63,502 nt of DNA from Bacillus sp. AZ43 (lineage in GTDB: Bacteria > Actinomycetota > Actinomycetes > Mycobacteriales > Geodermatophilaceae): positions 1 through 63,502 of the forward strand of contig SPQJ01000025.1 of the NCBI GenBank assembly GCA_004570425.1. The letters run 5' to 3'. The notes beneath the pieces were generated by a model. It worked only from the letters and a program-made list of their open reading frames with translations. It did not search any database and had not been told where the DNA came from. How positions within the stretch are numbered: position 1 is the stretch's first letter; each line of letters opens with the position of its first letter. A program made the translations under genes and the position numbers. Positions 22,472-30,760 of the stretch are shown piece after piece.

Positions 22472-23361
22472 CGGCCACCCCCGGCCATGAGCGTCCGCTG
22501 CCGCGGGTCGAGCACGTCGCGCAGCCCGTCGCCGAGCAGGTTGAAGCAGAGCACGGTCACCACGATCGCCATGCCCGGGAAGAAGCTCAGCCACCAGCCG
22601 CCCTCGATGAACTCCCGGCCCTCGGCGAGCATCAGGCCCCAGGACGGCGCCGGCGGCTGGGTGCCCAGCCCGAGGAAGGACAGCGCCGCCTCGGCCAGGA
22701 CGGCGAACGCGAGGCTCACCGAGGTCTGCACGATGACCGGCGGCGCCGCGTTCGGGAGCACGTGCCGGGTGAGCAGCCGGAAGTCCGAGGCGCCCACCGA
22801 CCGGGAGGCCCGCACGTAGACCTCCTCCCGCACGCCGAGCACGCTGGCGCGGGTCACCCGGGCGAAGATCGGCACGTAGACGACGGCGATCGCGATGATC
22901 GTGTTCGACGTCCCGGGCCCGCGGACGGCCAGGATCGCGATGGCCAGCAGCACCGCGGGGAAGGCGAACAGCATGTCCATCAGCCGCATCAGGACGTCGT
23001 CGACCCACCTGCCGTAGTAGCCGGCGAGCAGGCCGATCAGGGTTCCCACGACCAGGGCCAGCCCGACCGACAGGAACCCGACGGTCAGCGAGACCGAGGC
23101 CCCGATGACGACCCGGCTGAGGATGTCGCGGCCCAGGTTGTCCGTGCCGAACGGGTGGCTCCAGCTCGGCGGCTGCAGCCGGTTCGCGATGTCCTGCGCG
23201 TTCGCCGCCTGGGGCGCGAACGTGTCGTCGAAGACCGCGACCACGACGATCGCGACGAGCACGAGCGCGGCGACCAGCGCCGTGGGGTTGCGGGCCAGCA
23301 GGCCGAGCGTCTCCCGCCAGCGCGGGCGGGCCGGCCGGAGGCTCACGGACGGGGCGGTCAT
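22468..23361 (-). CDS. peptide ABC transporter permease, OppC/DppC type
   Basis: Membrane permease, 297 residues, with the OppC N-terminal helix and periplasmic loop (FAPQAANAQDIANRLQPPS, HPFGTDNLGRDILSRV). The EAA loop reads REEVYVRASRSVGASDFRLLTRHVLPNA. The ATG at 23361 overlaps the upstream OppB stop (ATGA). It pairs with the OppB-type protein to form the channel. Confidence 0.92.
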   Translation of the reverse strand: MTAPSVSLRPARPRWRETLGLLARNPTALVAALVLVAIVVVAVFDDTFAPQAANAQDIANRLQPPSWSHPFGTDNLGRDILSRVVIGASVSLTVGFLSVGLALVVGTLIGLLAGYYGRWVDDVLMRLMDMLFAFPAVLLAIAILAVRGPGTSNTIIAIAVVYVPIFARVTRASVLGVREEVYVRASRSVGASDFRLLTRHVLPNAAPPVIVQTSVSLAFAVLAEAALSFLGLGTQPPAPSWGLMLAEGREFIEGGWWLSFFPGMAIVVTVLCFNLLGDGLRDVLDPRQRTLMAGGGR

Positions 23362-24299
23362 CGGCGGATCCTCGGGTCGATCCGGGTGTAGAGCAGGTCG
23401 ACGAGCAGGTTGATGACGAGGAAGACCAGGGCGAACAGCAGGACGGCGCCCTGCAGCACCGGGTAGTCGCGGGCCTCGACCGCCTGCAGCGCCAGCTGCC
23501 CGAGGCCCGGCCAGGAGAAGACGATCTCCACGACGACGACGCCGGACAGCAGGTAGGCCAGCTGGACGCCGGTGACCGTGACCAGCGGCAGCAGCGCGTT
23601 GCGCAGGACGTGCCAGGTGAACACCTGCGTGGTGGGCAGCCCCTTCGCCTGCGCCGTCCGGACGTGGTCGGACCCCAGCGCCTCCAGGACGCTGGACCGG
23701 ACGAAGCGGGTGAGCACCGAGCCCGACACCACCCCGGTCGCCACGGCCGGGAGGACCAGCCGCTCCGCCCACTCGACCGGGTCCTCGGACAGCGGCACGT
23801 AGCCCCCGGAGGGCAGCCAGCCCAGCGACCCGGCGAACACCAGGATCAGCATGATCGCCAGCCAGAAGTCCGGGACCGAGATGCCGAACTGGCTGATCAC
23901 CGTCGCGACCCGGTCGACCACCGACCGGGGCCGCAGGGCGGAGATCGTGCCCAGCGGGACGGCGATGAGCAGCGCCAGCACGATCGCGGCGAACGCCAGG
24001 GTCAGCGTCGCGGGCAGCCGCTCGGCGATCAGCGCGGTCACCGGCTCGCCGCTGCGGAAGCTGACCCCCAGGTCGCCGGTCAGCGCATGCCCGGCCCACC
24101 GGAAGTACTGCTCGACCAGCGGCAGGTCCAGGCCGTTGCGGGCCCGCAGCGCGTCGTAGGTCTCCTGCGAGTACCGGGTGCCCAGCGCCCGGCGCACCGG
24201 GTCCCCCTTCACCAGGTGGATCAGGGAGAAGACCAGCACGCTGACGCCGGCCAGCACCACCAGGGACTGGCCGGCCCGCCGGAGCAGGAAGCCGGTCAG
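23358..24299 (-). CDS. peptide ABC transporter permease, OppB/DppB type, probable CTG start
   Basis: Membrane permease of the importer. Key segments are SLIHLVKGDPVRRALG, GDLGVSFRSGEPV, PDFWLAIMLILVF and the EAA loop SDHVRTAQAKGLPTTQVFTWHVLRNALLP. The first ATG/GTG-type start (GTG 24260) would cut TM1 short. Upstream in frame the sequence LTGFLLRRAGQSLVVLAG is a normal OppB N-terminus. No ATG, GTG or TTG precedes it, but a CTG at 24299 overlaps the stop of the binding-protein gene as CTGA, mirroring the NTGA couplings of the rest of the operon. I therefore use CTG, giving 313 residues. Confidence 0.82.
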   Translation of the reverse strand: MTGFLLRRAGQSLVVLAGVSVLVFSLIHLVKGDPVRRALGTRYSQETYDALRARNGLDLPLVEQYFRWAGHALTGDLGVSFRSGEPVTALIAERLPATLTLAFAAIVLALLIAVPLGTISALRPRSVVDRVATVISQFGISVPDFWLAIMLILVFAGSLGWLPSGGYVPLSEDPVEWAERLVLPAVATGVVSGSVLTRFVRSSVLEALGSDHVRTAQAKGLPTTQVFTWHVLRNALLPLVTVTGVQLAYLLSGVVVVEIVFSWPGLGQLALQAVEARDYPVLQGAVLLFALVFLVINLLVDLLYTRIDPRIRR

Positions 24300-25822
24300 G
24301 GCAGCTCGACTTCCTCGAAGTTGATCGCCCGGTCGGCCCGGATCTGGTAGCCGGAGAGGCCGGGGGCCCAGGCCTGCACGACGTCGGGGTTGTACAGGTA
24401 CAGGTAGCTGACGTCGTCCACGATCAGCTTCGCGGCCTGGTCGTAGAGCTGCTTGCGGGCCTCCTCGTCGGTCTCCGTCGCCGCCTGGGTGAGCAGCTGG
24501 TCGACCTGCGGGTTGCTGTAGCCCTGGTAGTTGCTCGACCCGTCGGTGATGTGCTGGGCCTCGTAGAAGTCGGCCGGGTCGATGTTGCCCAGCCAGCTGA
24601 GCATGAAGGCGTCGAAGTCGCCCTGGTCCTGGCGGTCCAGCCAGGTGGCGAAGTCCAGCACCTCCACCTCGACGGTGATCCCGATCGGCTCGAGCTGGCT
24701 GGCGATGACCTGCGCCGCGGTGACCGACTCCGGGAACTCGTCGGTGACCATCAGCCCCATGGTGATCGGGGTGGTGACCCCGGCTTCCTCCAGGAGCCGG
24801 CGGGCGGCGTCCTCGTCGGGCTCGAACGGCGCGTAGTCGTAGTAGTAGAAGGAGTCCTCGGGGATCGCCGTCTGGTTGGCCTGCGCGGCCTCGAAGCGGG
24901 CGGCCTCGGTGACCTCCTCGCGGTCGACCGCGGTCGCGATCGCCCGCCGCACGGCGGGGTTGCCGAACGGCTCCCGGGCGTAGTTCATCGACATGTACCA
25001 GTAGTCGACGCTGGAGGTGCTGGCGAGCTCGACCTCGTCGCTCTCGCTCAGGTCGGAGACCTGCTGCGGCGGCACGTTGTCGGTCCAGTCGACCTCCCCG
25101 TTGCGCAGCGCGGTGAGCGCGGCGGCCGGCTCGGTGATGTACCGGAACTCGACGCCGTCGATGCTGGGCGCCCCGCCCCAGTAGTCCTCGTAGGCGGTGA
25201 GCACGGTGCTGCTCGCATCGGAGCTGTCCAGCCGGAAGGGGCCGGTGCCGTTCGCCTCGGTGGTGAGGTCGAGGTCCTCGGCCGCGCCCTCGGGGAGGAT
25301 CGCCATCCCCTTGAACGCGCCGATCAGCGCCAGCAGGTTCGGGGTGGGCTGGCTGACGGTGATGACGACGGTCTGCGGGTCCGGCGCCTCGACCCCGGTG
25401 ACGTTGGCGAACCGGTAGGAGTTGGCCAGCTCCTCGTCGATGATCCGGCGGTAGGAGTAGACGACGTCGGCGGAGTCGAACTCGCTGCCGTCGTGGAACG
25501 TGACGCCGTCGCGGAGCGTGAACGTCCAGGTCAGCCCGTCGTCACTGGTCTCCCAGGACTCGGCCAGGCTGGCCTCCATCGTCAGGTCCTCGGGGTTGGG
25601 GACGACGAGGGTGTCGTAGACGTTCTCCAGCACCTGGAAGCTCGGGTAGGCGCTGGTCACGTGCGGGTCGAACTGGTCGGGCTGCGCGCTGACCGCCGCG
25701 ACGAGGACGTTCTCGCCACCGCCTCCGCCCCCACCGGTGTCGACGCTCTCCCCACCACCACCGCACGCGCTGAGCGCGAGGGCACCTGCTGCGGCGAGGG
25801 CGAGTGGTCGGGTGGCGCGCAC
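24296..25822 (-). CDS. peptide ABC transporter substrate-binding lipoprotein (SBP family 5)
   Basis: Extracellular lipoprotein, 508 residues, first gene of the importer operon. The signal peptide runs to lipobox LSAC, followed by a Gly-rich linker. The SBP-5 fold is visible from PDQFDPHVTSAYPSFQVLENVYDTL, through GLTWTFTLRDGVTFHDGSEF and ANGTGPF, to the C-terminal AKLIVDDVSYLYLYNPD. The GTG at 25822 is 5 nt after GGAGG; longer forms would read through low-complexity sequence. Its stop codon overlaps the permease start. It is divergent from the HMG-CoA reductase gene across 187 bp. Confidence 0.92.
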   Translation of the reverse strand: MRATRPLALAAAGALALSACGGGGESVDTGGGGGGGENVLVAAVSAQPDQFDPHVTSAYPSFQVLENVYDTLVVPNPEDLTMEASLAESWETSDDGLTWTFTLRDGVTFHDGSEFDSADVVYSYRRIIDEELANSYRFANVTGVEAPDPQTVVITVSQPTPNLLALIGAFKGMAILPEGAAEDLDLTTEANGTGPFRLDSSDASSTVLTAYEDYWGGAPSIDGVEFRYITEPAAALTALRNGEVDWTDNVPPQQVSDLSESDEVELASTSSVDYWYMSMNYAREPFGNPAVRRAIATAVDREEVTEAARFEAAQANQTAIPEDSFYYYDYAPFEPDEDAARRLLEEAGVTTPITMGLMVTDEFPESVTAAQVIASQLEPIGITVEVEVLDFATWLDRQDQGDFDAFMLSWLGNIDPADFYEAQHITDGSSNYQGYSNPQVDQLLTQAATETDEEARKQLYDQAAKLIVDDVSYLYLYNPDVVQAWAPGLSGYQIRADRAINFEEVELP

Positions 25823-26009
25823 GGGGACCTCCGGAGCGTCGGGAGCAGTCGTCCGCCCTCGACCTTGGACCCGAAGGCGCAGGGACGCGAGCCGAATCCC
25901 GCGCCTCGGGCGATCGTCACCGCATCGCAACCTCCGCGGGATCCTGCGGCGAGGAGTGGCCTGGATCACACTGGAACCGCGATCAGCCACCGCCGCCCGG
26001 GGAGCTCCC

Positions 26010-27197
26010 ATGACCGACGTCCAGCCCTCGCACCGCGTCCGCATCCCCCGCGACAAGGAGCACGACTACACCGACGAGATGGCCCACGAGCGGCAGGCCT
26101 TCGTCGCCGAGCAGACCGGCGCCGGCCTGGACCACGTGGCGAAGTACTCGTTCGACCCCGCCGTCCTGCCCGGCAACATCGAGAACTTCACCGGCGTCGC
26201 GCAGGTGCCGATCGGCGTCGCCGGGCCGCTGACCGTGCGCGGCGAGCACGCCCGCGGCGACTTCCTCATCCCCATGGCCACGACCGAGGGCACGCTCGTG
26301 GCCAGCTACAACCGCGGCATGCGGGTGATCGGCGAGAGCGGTGGCGTACGGACGACCGTCGTCGACGACCACATGCAGCGCGCGCCCGCCTTTCTCTTCG
26401 ACGACGCGCTGCAGGCCCGGGAGTTCGGCCGCTGGGTGGACGAGCACCTTCCCGAGATCCGCGCGGCCGCGGAGTCGACCACCCGCTCGGGCCGGCTCAC
26501 CTACATCGGCCAGCACCAGATCGGGCCGCTGCGCTACCTGCGGGTCAACTACACGACCGGCGACGCCGCCGGGCAGAACATGACCGGCAAGGCGACGCTG
26601 GTCGCCTGCGAGTGGATCCGCGAGAACCACCCCGACCACCCGCGGTACGTGCTCTCCGGGGCGATCGACACCGACAAGAAGCACTCGCAGATCAACATGC
26701 TCATGACCCGCGGCAAGCGGGTGGTGGCCGAGGTGACGATCCCCGACGAGGTGCTGCGGCGGATGACCGGCGTGGGCACCCGGCAGCTGTTCGAGTACCG
26801 CCAGATCGGCATGGCCGGTGCCTTCATGTCGGGCGCGGCCTACAACGGCGCGCACGCCGCCAACGGGCTGACCGCGATGTTCATCGCCACCGGGCAGGAC
26901 GTCGCCAACGTGGCCGAGTCGCACTCCGGCGTCACCTACGCCCAGCTGCGCGAGAACGGCGACTACTACTGGTCGATCACGCTGACGTCGCTGATCGTCG
27001 CCACCTACGGCGGGGGCACCGGCCTGCCCACCCAGCGCGAGTGCCTGGAGATGTTGGGCTGCTACGGCAGGGACAAGGTGCAGAAGTTCGCCGAGATCTG
27101 CGCCGGCGTCGTGCTGGCCGGCGACATCTCGCTGACCTCGGCGATCCTGGCCGGCGACTGGGTGACCAGCCACGACGCCCTCGGCCGCAACCGCTAG
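26010..27197 (+). CDS. hydroxymethylglutaryl-CoA reductase, class I-like
   Basis: Reduces HMG-CoA to mevalonate in the mevalonate route, or may run in reverse. The 395-residue protein shows ENFTGVAQVPIGVAGPL, catalytic Glu in TTEGTLVASYNRG, Lys in DTDKKHSQIN, Asp in ATGQDVANV, GGGTGLPTQ, and a late His in VTSHDALGRNR as in class I enzymes. The membrane anchor of eukaryotic forms is absent. The ATG follows GGGGAG. No mevalonate kinase, HMG-CoA synthase or IPP isomerase lies nearby, so it is an isolated pathway gene in this window. Confidence 0.88.
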   Translation: MTDVQPSHRVRIPRDKEHDYTDEMAHERQAFVAEQTGAGLDHVAKYSFDPAVLPGNIENFTGVAQVPIGVAGPLTVRGEHARGDFLIPMATTEGTLVASYNRGMRVIGESGGVRTTVVDDHMQRAPAFLFDDALQAREFGRWVDEHLPEIRAAAESTTRSGRLTYIGQHQIGPLRYLRVNYTTGDAAGQNMTGKATLVACEWIRENHPDHPRYVLSGAIDTDKKHSQINMLMTRGKRVVAEVTIPDEVLRRMTGVGTRQLFEYRQIGMAGAFMSGAAYNGAHAANGLTAMFIATGQDVANVAESHSGVTYAQLRENGDYYWSITLTSLIVATYGGGTGLPTQRECLEMLGCYGRDKVQKFAEICAGVVLAGDISLTSAILAGDWVTSHDALGRNR

Positions 27198-27203
27198 GGG
27201 AAG

Positions 27204-28418
27204 TCAGCGGATCTGCACGCCCGAGATGGTGCGCGCGATGACCAGCCGCTGAATCTCCGACGTCCCCTCGAAGATCGTGTAGATCTTCGCGTCGCGGGCC
27301 ATCCGCTCGACCGGGTACTCGCGGGTGTAGCCGTTGCCGCCGAGGATCTGCATCGCCTTCTCGGTGACCCGGACGGCGGTCTCGCCCGCGACGAGCTTGG
27401 ACATCGAGCCCTCGGCCGCCGTGAACTGCTGGCCGACCCGCGCCATCCACGCGGCCCGCCACACCAGCAGGCGGGCGGCGTCGATCGAGGTCTTCATGTC
27501 GGCGAGCATGAAGGCGATGGCCTGGTTCTCGATGATCGGCCGGCCGAACTGCACCCGGGTCTTCGCGTACTCGAGCGCGTAGTCGTAGGCGGCGCGGGCC
27601 ACCCCCACCGCCTGGGCGCCGACGGCCGGGCGGGTCCGCTCGAAGGTGGCCATCGAGGGCTGGGTGCGCCCGCTCTTCAGCCCCTCCCGGGCGCGGGCCA
27701 GCCGCTCGTCGAGCCTCTCCCGCCCGCCCAGCAGGCAGTCGCCGGGGATCCGGCAGTCCTCGAGGACGACCTCGGCGGTGTGCGAGGCGCGGATGCCGTG
27801 CTTGAGGAACTTCTGGCCCTGCGAGATGCCCGGTGTACCGGGCGGGACGACGAAGCTGGCGTGCCCGCGGGCCCTGAGCTCCGGGTCGACGACGGCGGTG
27901 ACGACGTGGATGTCGGCGATCCCGCCGTTGGTGGCCCACGTCTTGGTGCCATTGAGCACCCACTCGCCGGTCTTCTCGTCGTACACCGCGCGGGTGCGCA
28001 TGGCACCGACGTCGGACCCGGCGTCGGGCTCGCTGGAGCAGAACGCCGCCACCTTCGGCTCGGCCTCCGTGCCGAACATCGCCGGGATCCACTGCCCGAC
28101 CTGCTCGTCGGTGCCGTTGGCCCGCACGGAGGCGGCCGCCAGGGTGGTGCCGACGATCGCCAGCCCGATGCCGGCGTCACCCCAGAAGAGCTCCTCCATG
28201 GTGATCGGGATGCCGAGCCCCGACTCGTCGAACCACTGGGTGGCGAAGAAGTCGAGCGAGTACAGCCCGATCTTCGCGGCCTCCCGCAGGACGTCCCACG
28301 GGAAGTCCTCCCGCTCGTCGTACTCGTGCGCGGCGGGGCGGACGACGTCCGCGGCGAACTCGTGCACCCACTTCTGCAGCTCGAGCTGGTCCTCGGTCAG
28401 GTCGAACGAGACGGGCAT
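27204..28418 (-). CDS. acyl-CoA dehydrogenase
   Basis: FAD flavoenzyme introducing the trans-2 double bond into acyl-CoA, 404 residues as is usual. The acyl-CoA dehydrogenase signatures are present: [85 protein letters not shown]. The catalytic base Glu lies in the IFEGTSEIQ segment. The ATG at 28418 has AGGAGA 7 nt upstream. It lies downstream of the HtdX-FabG4-FadA2-like genes on the same strand but is separated from them by a long hairpin (28444-28506), so it is probably a separate transcript. Confidence 0.92.
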   Translation of the reverse strand: MPVSFDLTEDQLELQKWVHEFAADVVRPAAHEYDEREDFPWDVLREAAKIGLYSLDFFATQWFDESGLGIPITMEELFWGDAGIGLAIVGTTLAAASVRANGTDEQVGQWIPAMFGTEAEPKVAAFCSSEPDAGSDVGAMRTRAVYDEKTGEWVLNGTKTWATNGGIADIHVVTAVVDPELRARGHASFVVPPGTPGISQGQKFLKHGIRASHTAEVVLEDCRIPGDCLLGGRERLDERLARAREGLKSGRTQPSMATFERTRPAVGAQAVGVARAAYDYALEYAKTRVQFGRPIIENQAIAFMLADMKTSIDAARLLVWRAAWMARVGQQFTAAEGSMSKLVAGETAVRVTEKAMQILGGNGYTREYPVERMARDAKIYTIFEGTSEIQRLVIARTISGVQIR

Positions 28419-28443
28419 GCGGGTCTCCTGTCGGGCCGTCCGG

Positions 28444-28506
28444 GTTGATCATCGTCGAATGGCTGCCGCCACCGGCGCGGCGGTCAGCCATTCGCCGATG
28501 ATCAAC
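28444..28506. repeat. long palindrome (22-bp arms) between HtdX-like and acyl-CoA dehydrogenase genes
   Basis: Arms 28444-28465 and 28485-28506 match with one mismatch; each contains TGATCATC/GATGATCA and GAATGGCTG/CAGCCATTC. The 19-nt loop itself pairs CCGCC with GGCGG, extending the stem. It can act as a terminator for the upstream genes or may be a dispersed palindromic repeat; only one copy is in this window. Confidence 0.65.
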
Positions 28507-28524
28507 GAGGGGAGGTGCCGGAGG

Positions 28525-29379
28525 TCACTGGGGGCGGATGGTCCCGACGACGTGCTCGGTGCCGGCCTTCAGGTTGCGGACGGCGACGTCCCAGCCTCCG
28601 CCGGCCTGCGCCGTCGACAGGGTGACCGTGGACGGCAGGAACAGCGGCTTCTTGAACGCGACGTCGAAGGCGAACGCCCCCGGCAGCCGGTTGGCCAGCG
28701 CCCCCAGCACGCGGGCCTTCACCCACATGCCGTGCGCGATCGCCCGCTTGAAGCCGAACGCCTTGGCGGTCAGCCCCGAGAGGTGGATCGGGTTCACGTC
28801 GCCGGACACCTTGGCGTAGCGCCGGCCGGCGTCGTCCGGGATCCGCCAGGTGGCCACCGCGCGCTCCAGCGCGCCGACCGGCACGTCGATGTCGGCCTCG
28901 GGCGCGCCCTGGGGCGCCTTCGCCCCGCGGGACAGGTAGGTCGATCGGGAGCGCCAGACCTCCTGGCCCCCGGCCGACACCGTCGCGCACAGGTCGACCG
29001 CCGCGCCGCTGCGGTGGGTGGCGAAGCGCTCGGCCCAGACCTCCAGGTCCAGCAGCGCGCCGGCACCGATCGGGCGGAGCTGCTCGATCCGGTTGCGCAC
29101 GTGCACCAGCCCGGGCAGCGCGAGCGGGAACGAGCGGTCGCTCATCAGCGCCATCTGCAGCGGGAAGGTGAGCATGTGCGGGTAGGTCGCCGGCAGGACG
29201 TCGCCCAGCGCCAGCCGGCAGACCCGCGTGTACTCCGCCAGGTGGGCGGGGTCCACCGTCACGCCGCGCCGCGCCAGGTGCGTGTCGGGCAGGTCGCCGC
29301 CCCGGCCGCGCGCGGTGACGGCGGCCTTGGCGTACAGCCTGCCGAGGCTCGGCGCCTCGTCGAGGACGGTGACCGCCAT
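28525..29379 (-). CDS. two-hot-dog MaoC-type 3-hydroxyacyl dehydratase (HtdX-like)
   Basis: A 284-residue double hot-dog dehydratase, close to the length of mycobacterial HtdX (Rv0241c). The N-terminal half includes PATYPHMLTFPLQMALMSDR. The C-terminal half holds the catalytic hydratase-2 motif GDVNPIHLS followed by FKRAIAHGMWVKARV. It would dehydrate 3-hydroxyacyl thioesters in fatty-acid elongation or degradation. The ATG at 29379 overlaps the FabG4-like stop (TGATG), so it is coupled to it. The order FadA2-FabG4-HtdX corresponds to the Rv0243-Rv0242c-Rv0241c neighbourhood. Confidence 0.88.
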   Translation of the reverse strand: MAVTVLDEAPSLGRLYAKAAVTARGRGGDLPDTHLARRGVTVDPAHLAEYTRVCRLALGDVLPATYPHMLTFPLQMALMSDRSFPLALPGLVHVRNRIEQLRPIGAGALLDLEVWAERFATHRSGAAVDLCATVSAGGQEVWRSRSTYLSRGAKAPQGAPEADIDVPVGALERAVATWRIPDDAGRRYAKVSGDVNPIHLSGLTAKAFGFKRAIAHGMWVKARVLGALANRLPGAFAFDVAFKKPLFLPSTVTLSTAQAGGGWDVAVRNLKAGTEHVVGTIRPQ

Positions 29380-30734
29380 CAGGCGCCCAGCAGCGACTGG
29401 CCGCACACCCGCACGACCTGGCCGTTCACGCCCGCGGCGCCGGGCTGCGACAGCCAGGCGATCGTCTCGGCGACGTCGACCGGCAGCCCGCCCTGCTGCA
29501 GCGAGTTCAGCCGCGCCCCGACCTCGCGGGTGCCGAAGGGCATCTTCGCCGTCATCTCGGTGACGATGAAGCCCGGCGCGACGGCGTTGATCGTGGCGCC
29601 GCGCTCGGCGAAGGTGGGCGCCCAGGCGCGCACCATGCCGATGACGCCGGCCTTCGACGCCGCGTAGTTGGTCTGCCCGCGGTTGCCGGCGATACCGGAC
29701 TGCGAGCTGACGCAGACGACGCGGGCGCCGGGCTTCAGCACGCCCTCGGCGTCCAGCAGCGCCTGGGTGATGTCGAGCTGCGCCTGCAGGTTCACCGCCA
29801 TGACGGAGTTCCAGCGGGCGGCGTCCATGTTCACCAGCAGCTTGTCGCGGGTGATGCCGGCGTTGTGGACGACGACGTCGACCCCGCCGTGCCGCTCCCG
29901 CAGGTGGTCGACCAGCCGCTGCGGGGCGTCGTCGGCGGTGATGTCGAGCTGCAGCGCCGTGCCGCCGATGCGGTTGGCCACCTCGGCCAGCTTGTCGCCG
30001 GCCGCCGGGATGTCGACGGCGACGACGTGGGCGCCGTCCCGGGCCATGACCTCGGCGATCGCGGCGCCGATGCCCCGCGCCGCCCCGGTGACGACGGCGA
30101 CCTTGCCGGCCAGCGGCCTGGCGTCGTCCTGACCCGACGGGACGTCGGCCGCCGAGAGCGTGACGCCCTGGCCGTCGACGTACGCCGACCGGCCGGAGAG
30201 GAAGAAGGCGAGCGGGCTCGCGACCGACGCCTCGGCGCCCTCGGGCACGTAGACGGCGTTGGCCGTGGAGCCGTCGCGCAGCTCCTTGCCGATGGAGCGG
30301 GTCAGCCCGTCCACGGCCTGCCGGGCCGCGGCCTGCGCCGGGGAGCCGGCCTCACCGGGCGGATCGGCCAGGATGACCACGCGCCCGCTGGGCCGCAGCC
30401 GCTTGATCGCCGGGCTCAGGAAGTCGTGGGCGGCGGCCAGGTCGGCCGGCGAGGAGACGCCGGTCGCGTCGAGGACCACCGCGGCGACCTTCTCGCCGTC
30501 GGTGCTGCCGTCGGCCGCGACCGGGGAGAGCACGGTGACCCCGGCGTCCTGGAGCAGTCCCGTGACGGTGTCGCGGAGCCGGCCCTGTCCGGCCGAGCCG
30601 ACGACGGCCGGTCCGGGCAGCAGCGGCTGCCCCGGCTCGTAGCGGCGCAGGACCGCCGGCCGCGGCAGCCCCAGCTGCTTGGTGACCGTCGTCCCGATGC
30701 CCGAGTTGACGAAGTTCGTGTACCAGTCAGCCAC
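29379..30734 (-). CDS. 3-oxoacyl-thioester reductase, long FabG4-type SDR
   Basis: A 451-residue SDR with an extra N-terminal flavodoxin-like domain, as in mycobacterial FabG4 (Rv0242c); ordinary FabG is about 250 residues. The N-terminal domain opens MADWYTNFVNSGIG(TT). The catalytic domain shows the cofactor motif VVTGAARGIGAAIAEV, VVHNAGITRDKLL, the catalytic Ser and Tyr in VCVSSQSG and TNYAASKAG, and APGFIVTEMTAKMP. The GTG at 30734 is weakly supported by AAGGA about 10 nt upstream, and the conserved ADWYTN start fits. It reduces 3-ketoacyl groups and is co-transcribed with HtdX and probably FadA2. Confidence 0.9.
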   Translation of the reverse strand: MADWYTNFVNSGIGTTVTKQLGLPRPAVLRRYEPGQPLLPGPAVVGSAGQGRLRDTVTGLLQDAGVTVLSPVAADGSTDGEKVAAVVLDATGVSSPADLAAAHDFLSPAIKRLRPSGRVVILADPPGEAGSPAQAAARQAVDGLTRSIGKELRDGSTANAVYVPEGAEASVASPLAFFLSGRSAYVDGQGVTLSAADVPSGQDDARPLAGKVAVVTGAARGIGAAIAEVMARDGAHVVAVDIPAAGDKLAEVANRIGGTALQLDITADDAPQRLVDHLRERHGGVDVVVHNAGITRDKLLVNMDAARWNSVMAVNLQAQLDITQALLDAEGVLKPGARVVCVSSQSGIAGNRGQTNYAASKAGVIGMVRAWAPTFAERGATINAVAPGFIVTEMTAKMPFGTREVGARLNSLQQGGLPVDVAETIAWLSQPGAAGVNGQVVRVCGQSLLGA

Positions 30735-30760
30735 GAGGAGTGGTTCCTTCCGAGCGGGGA

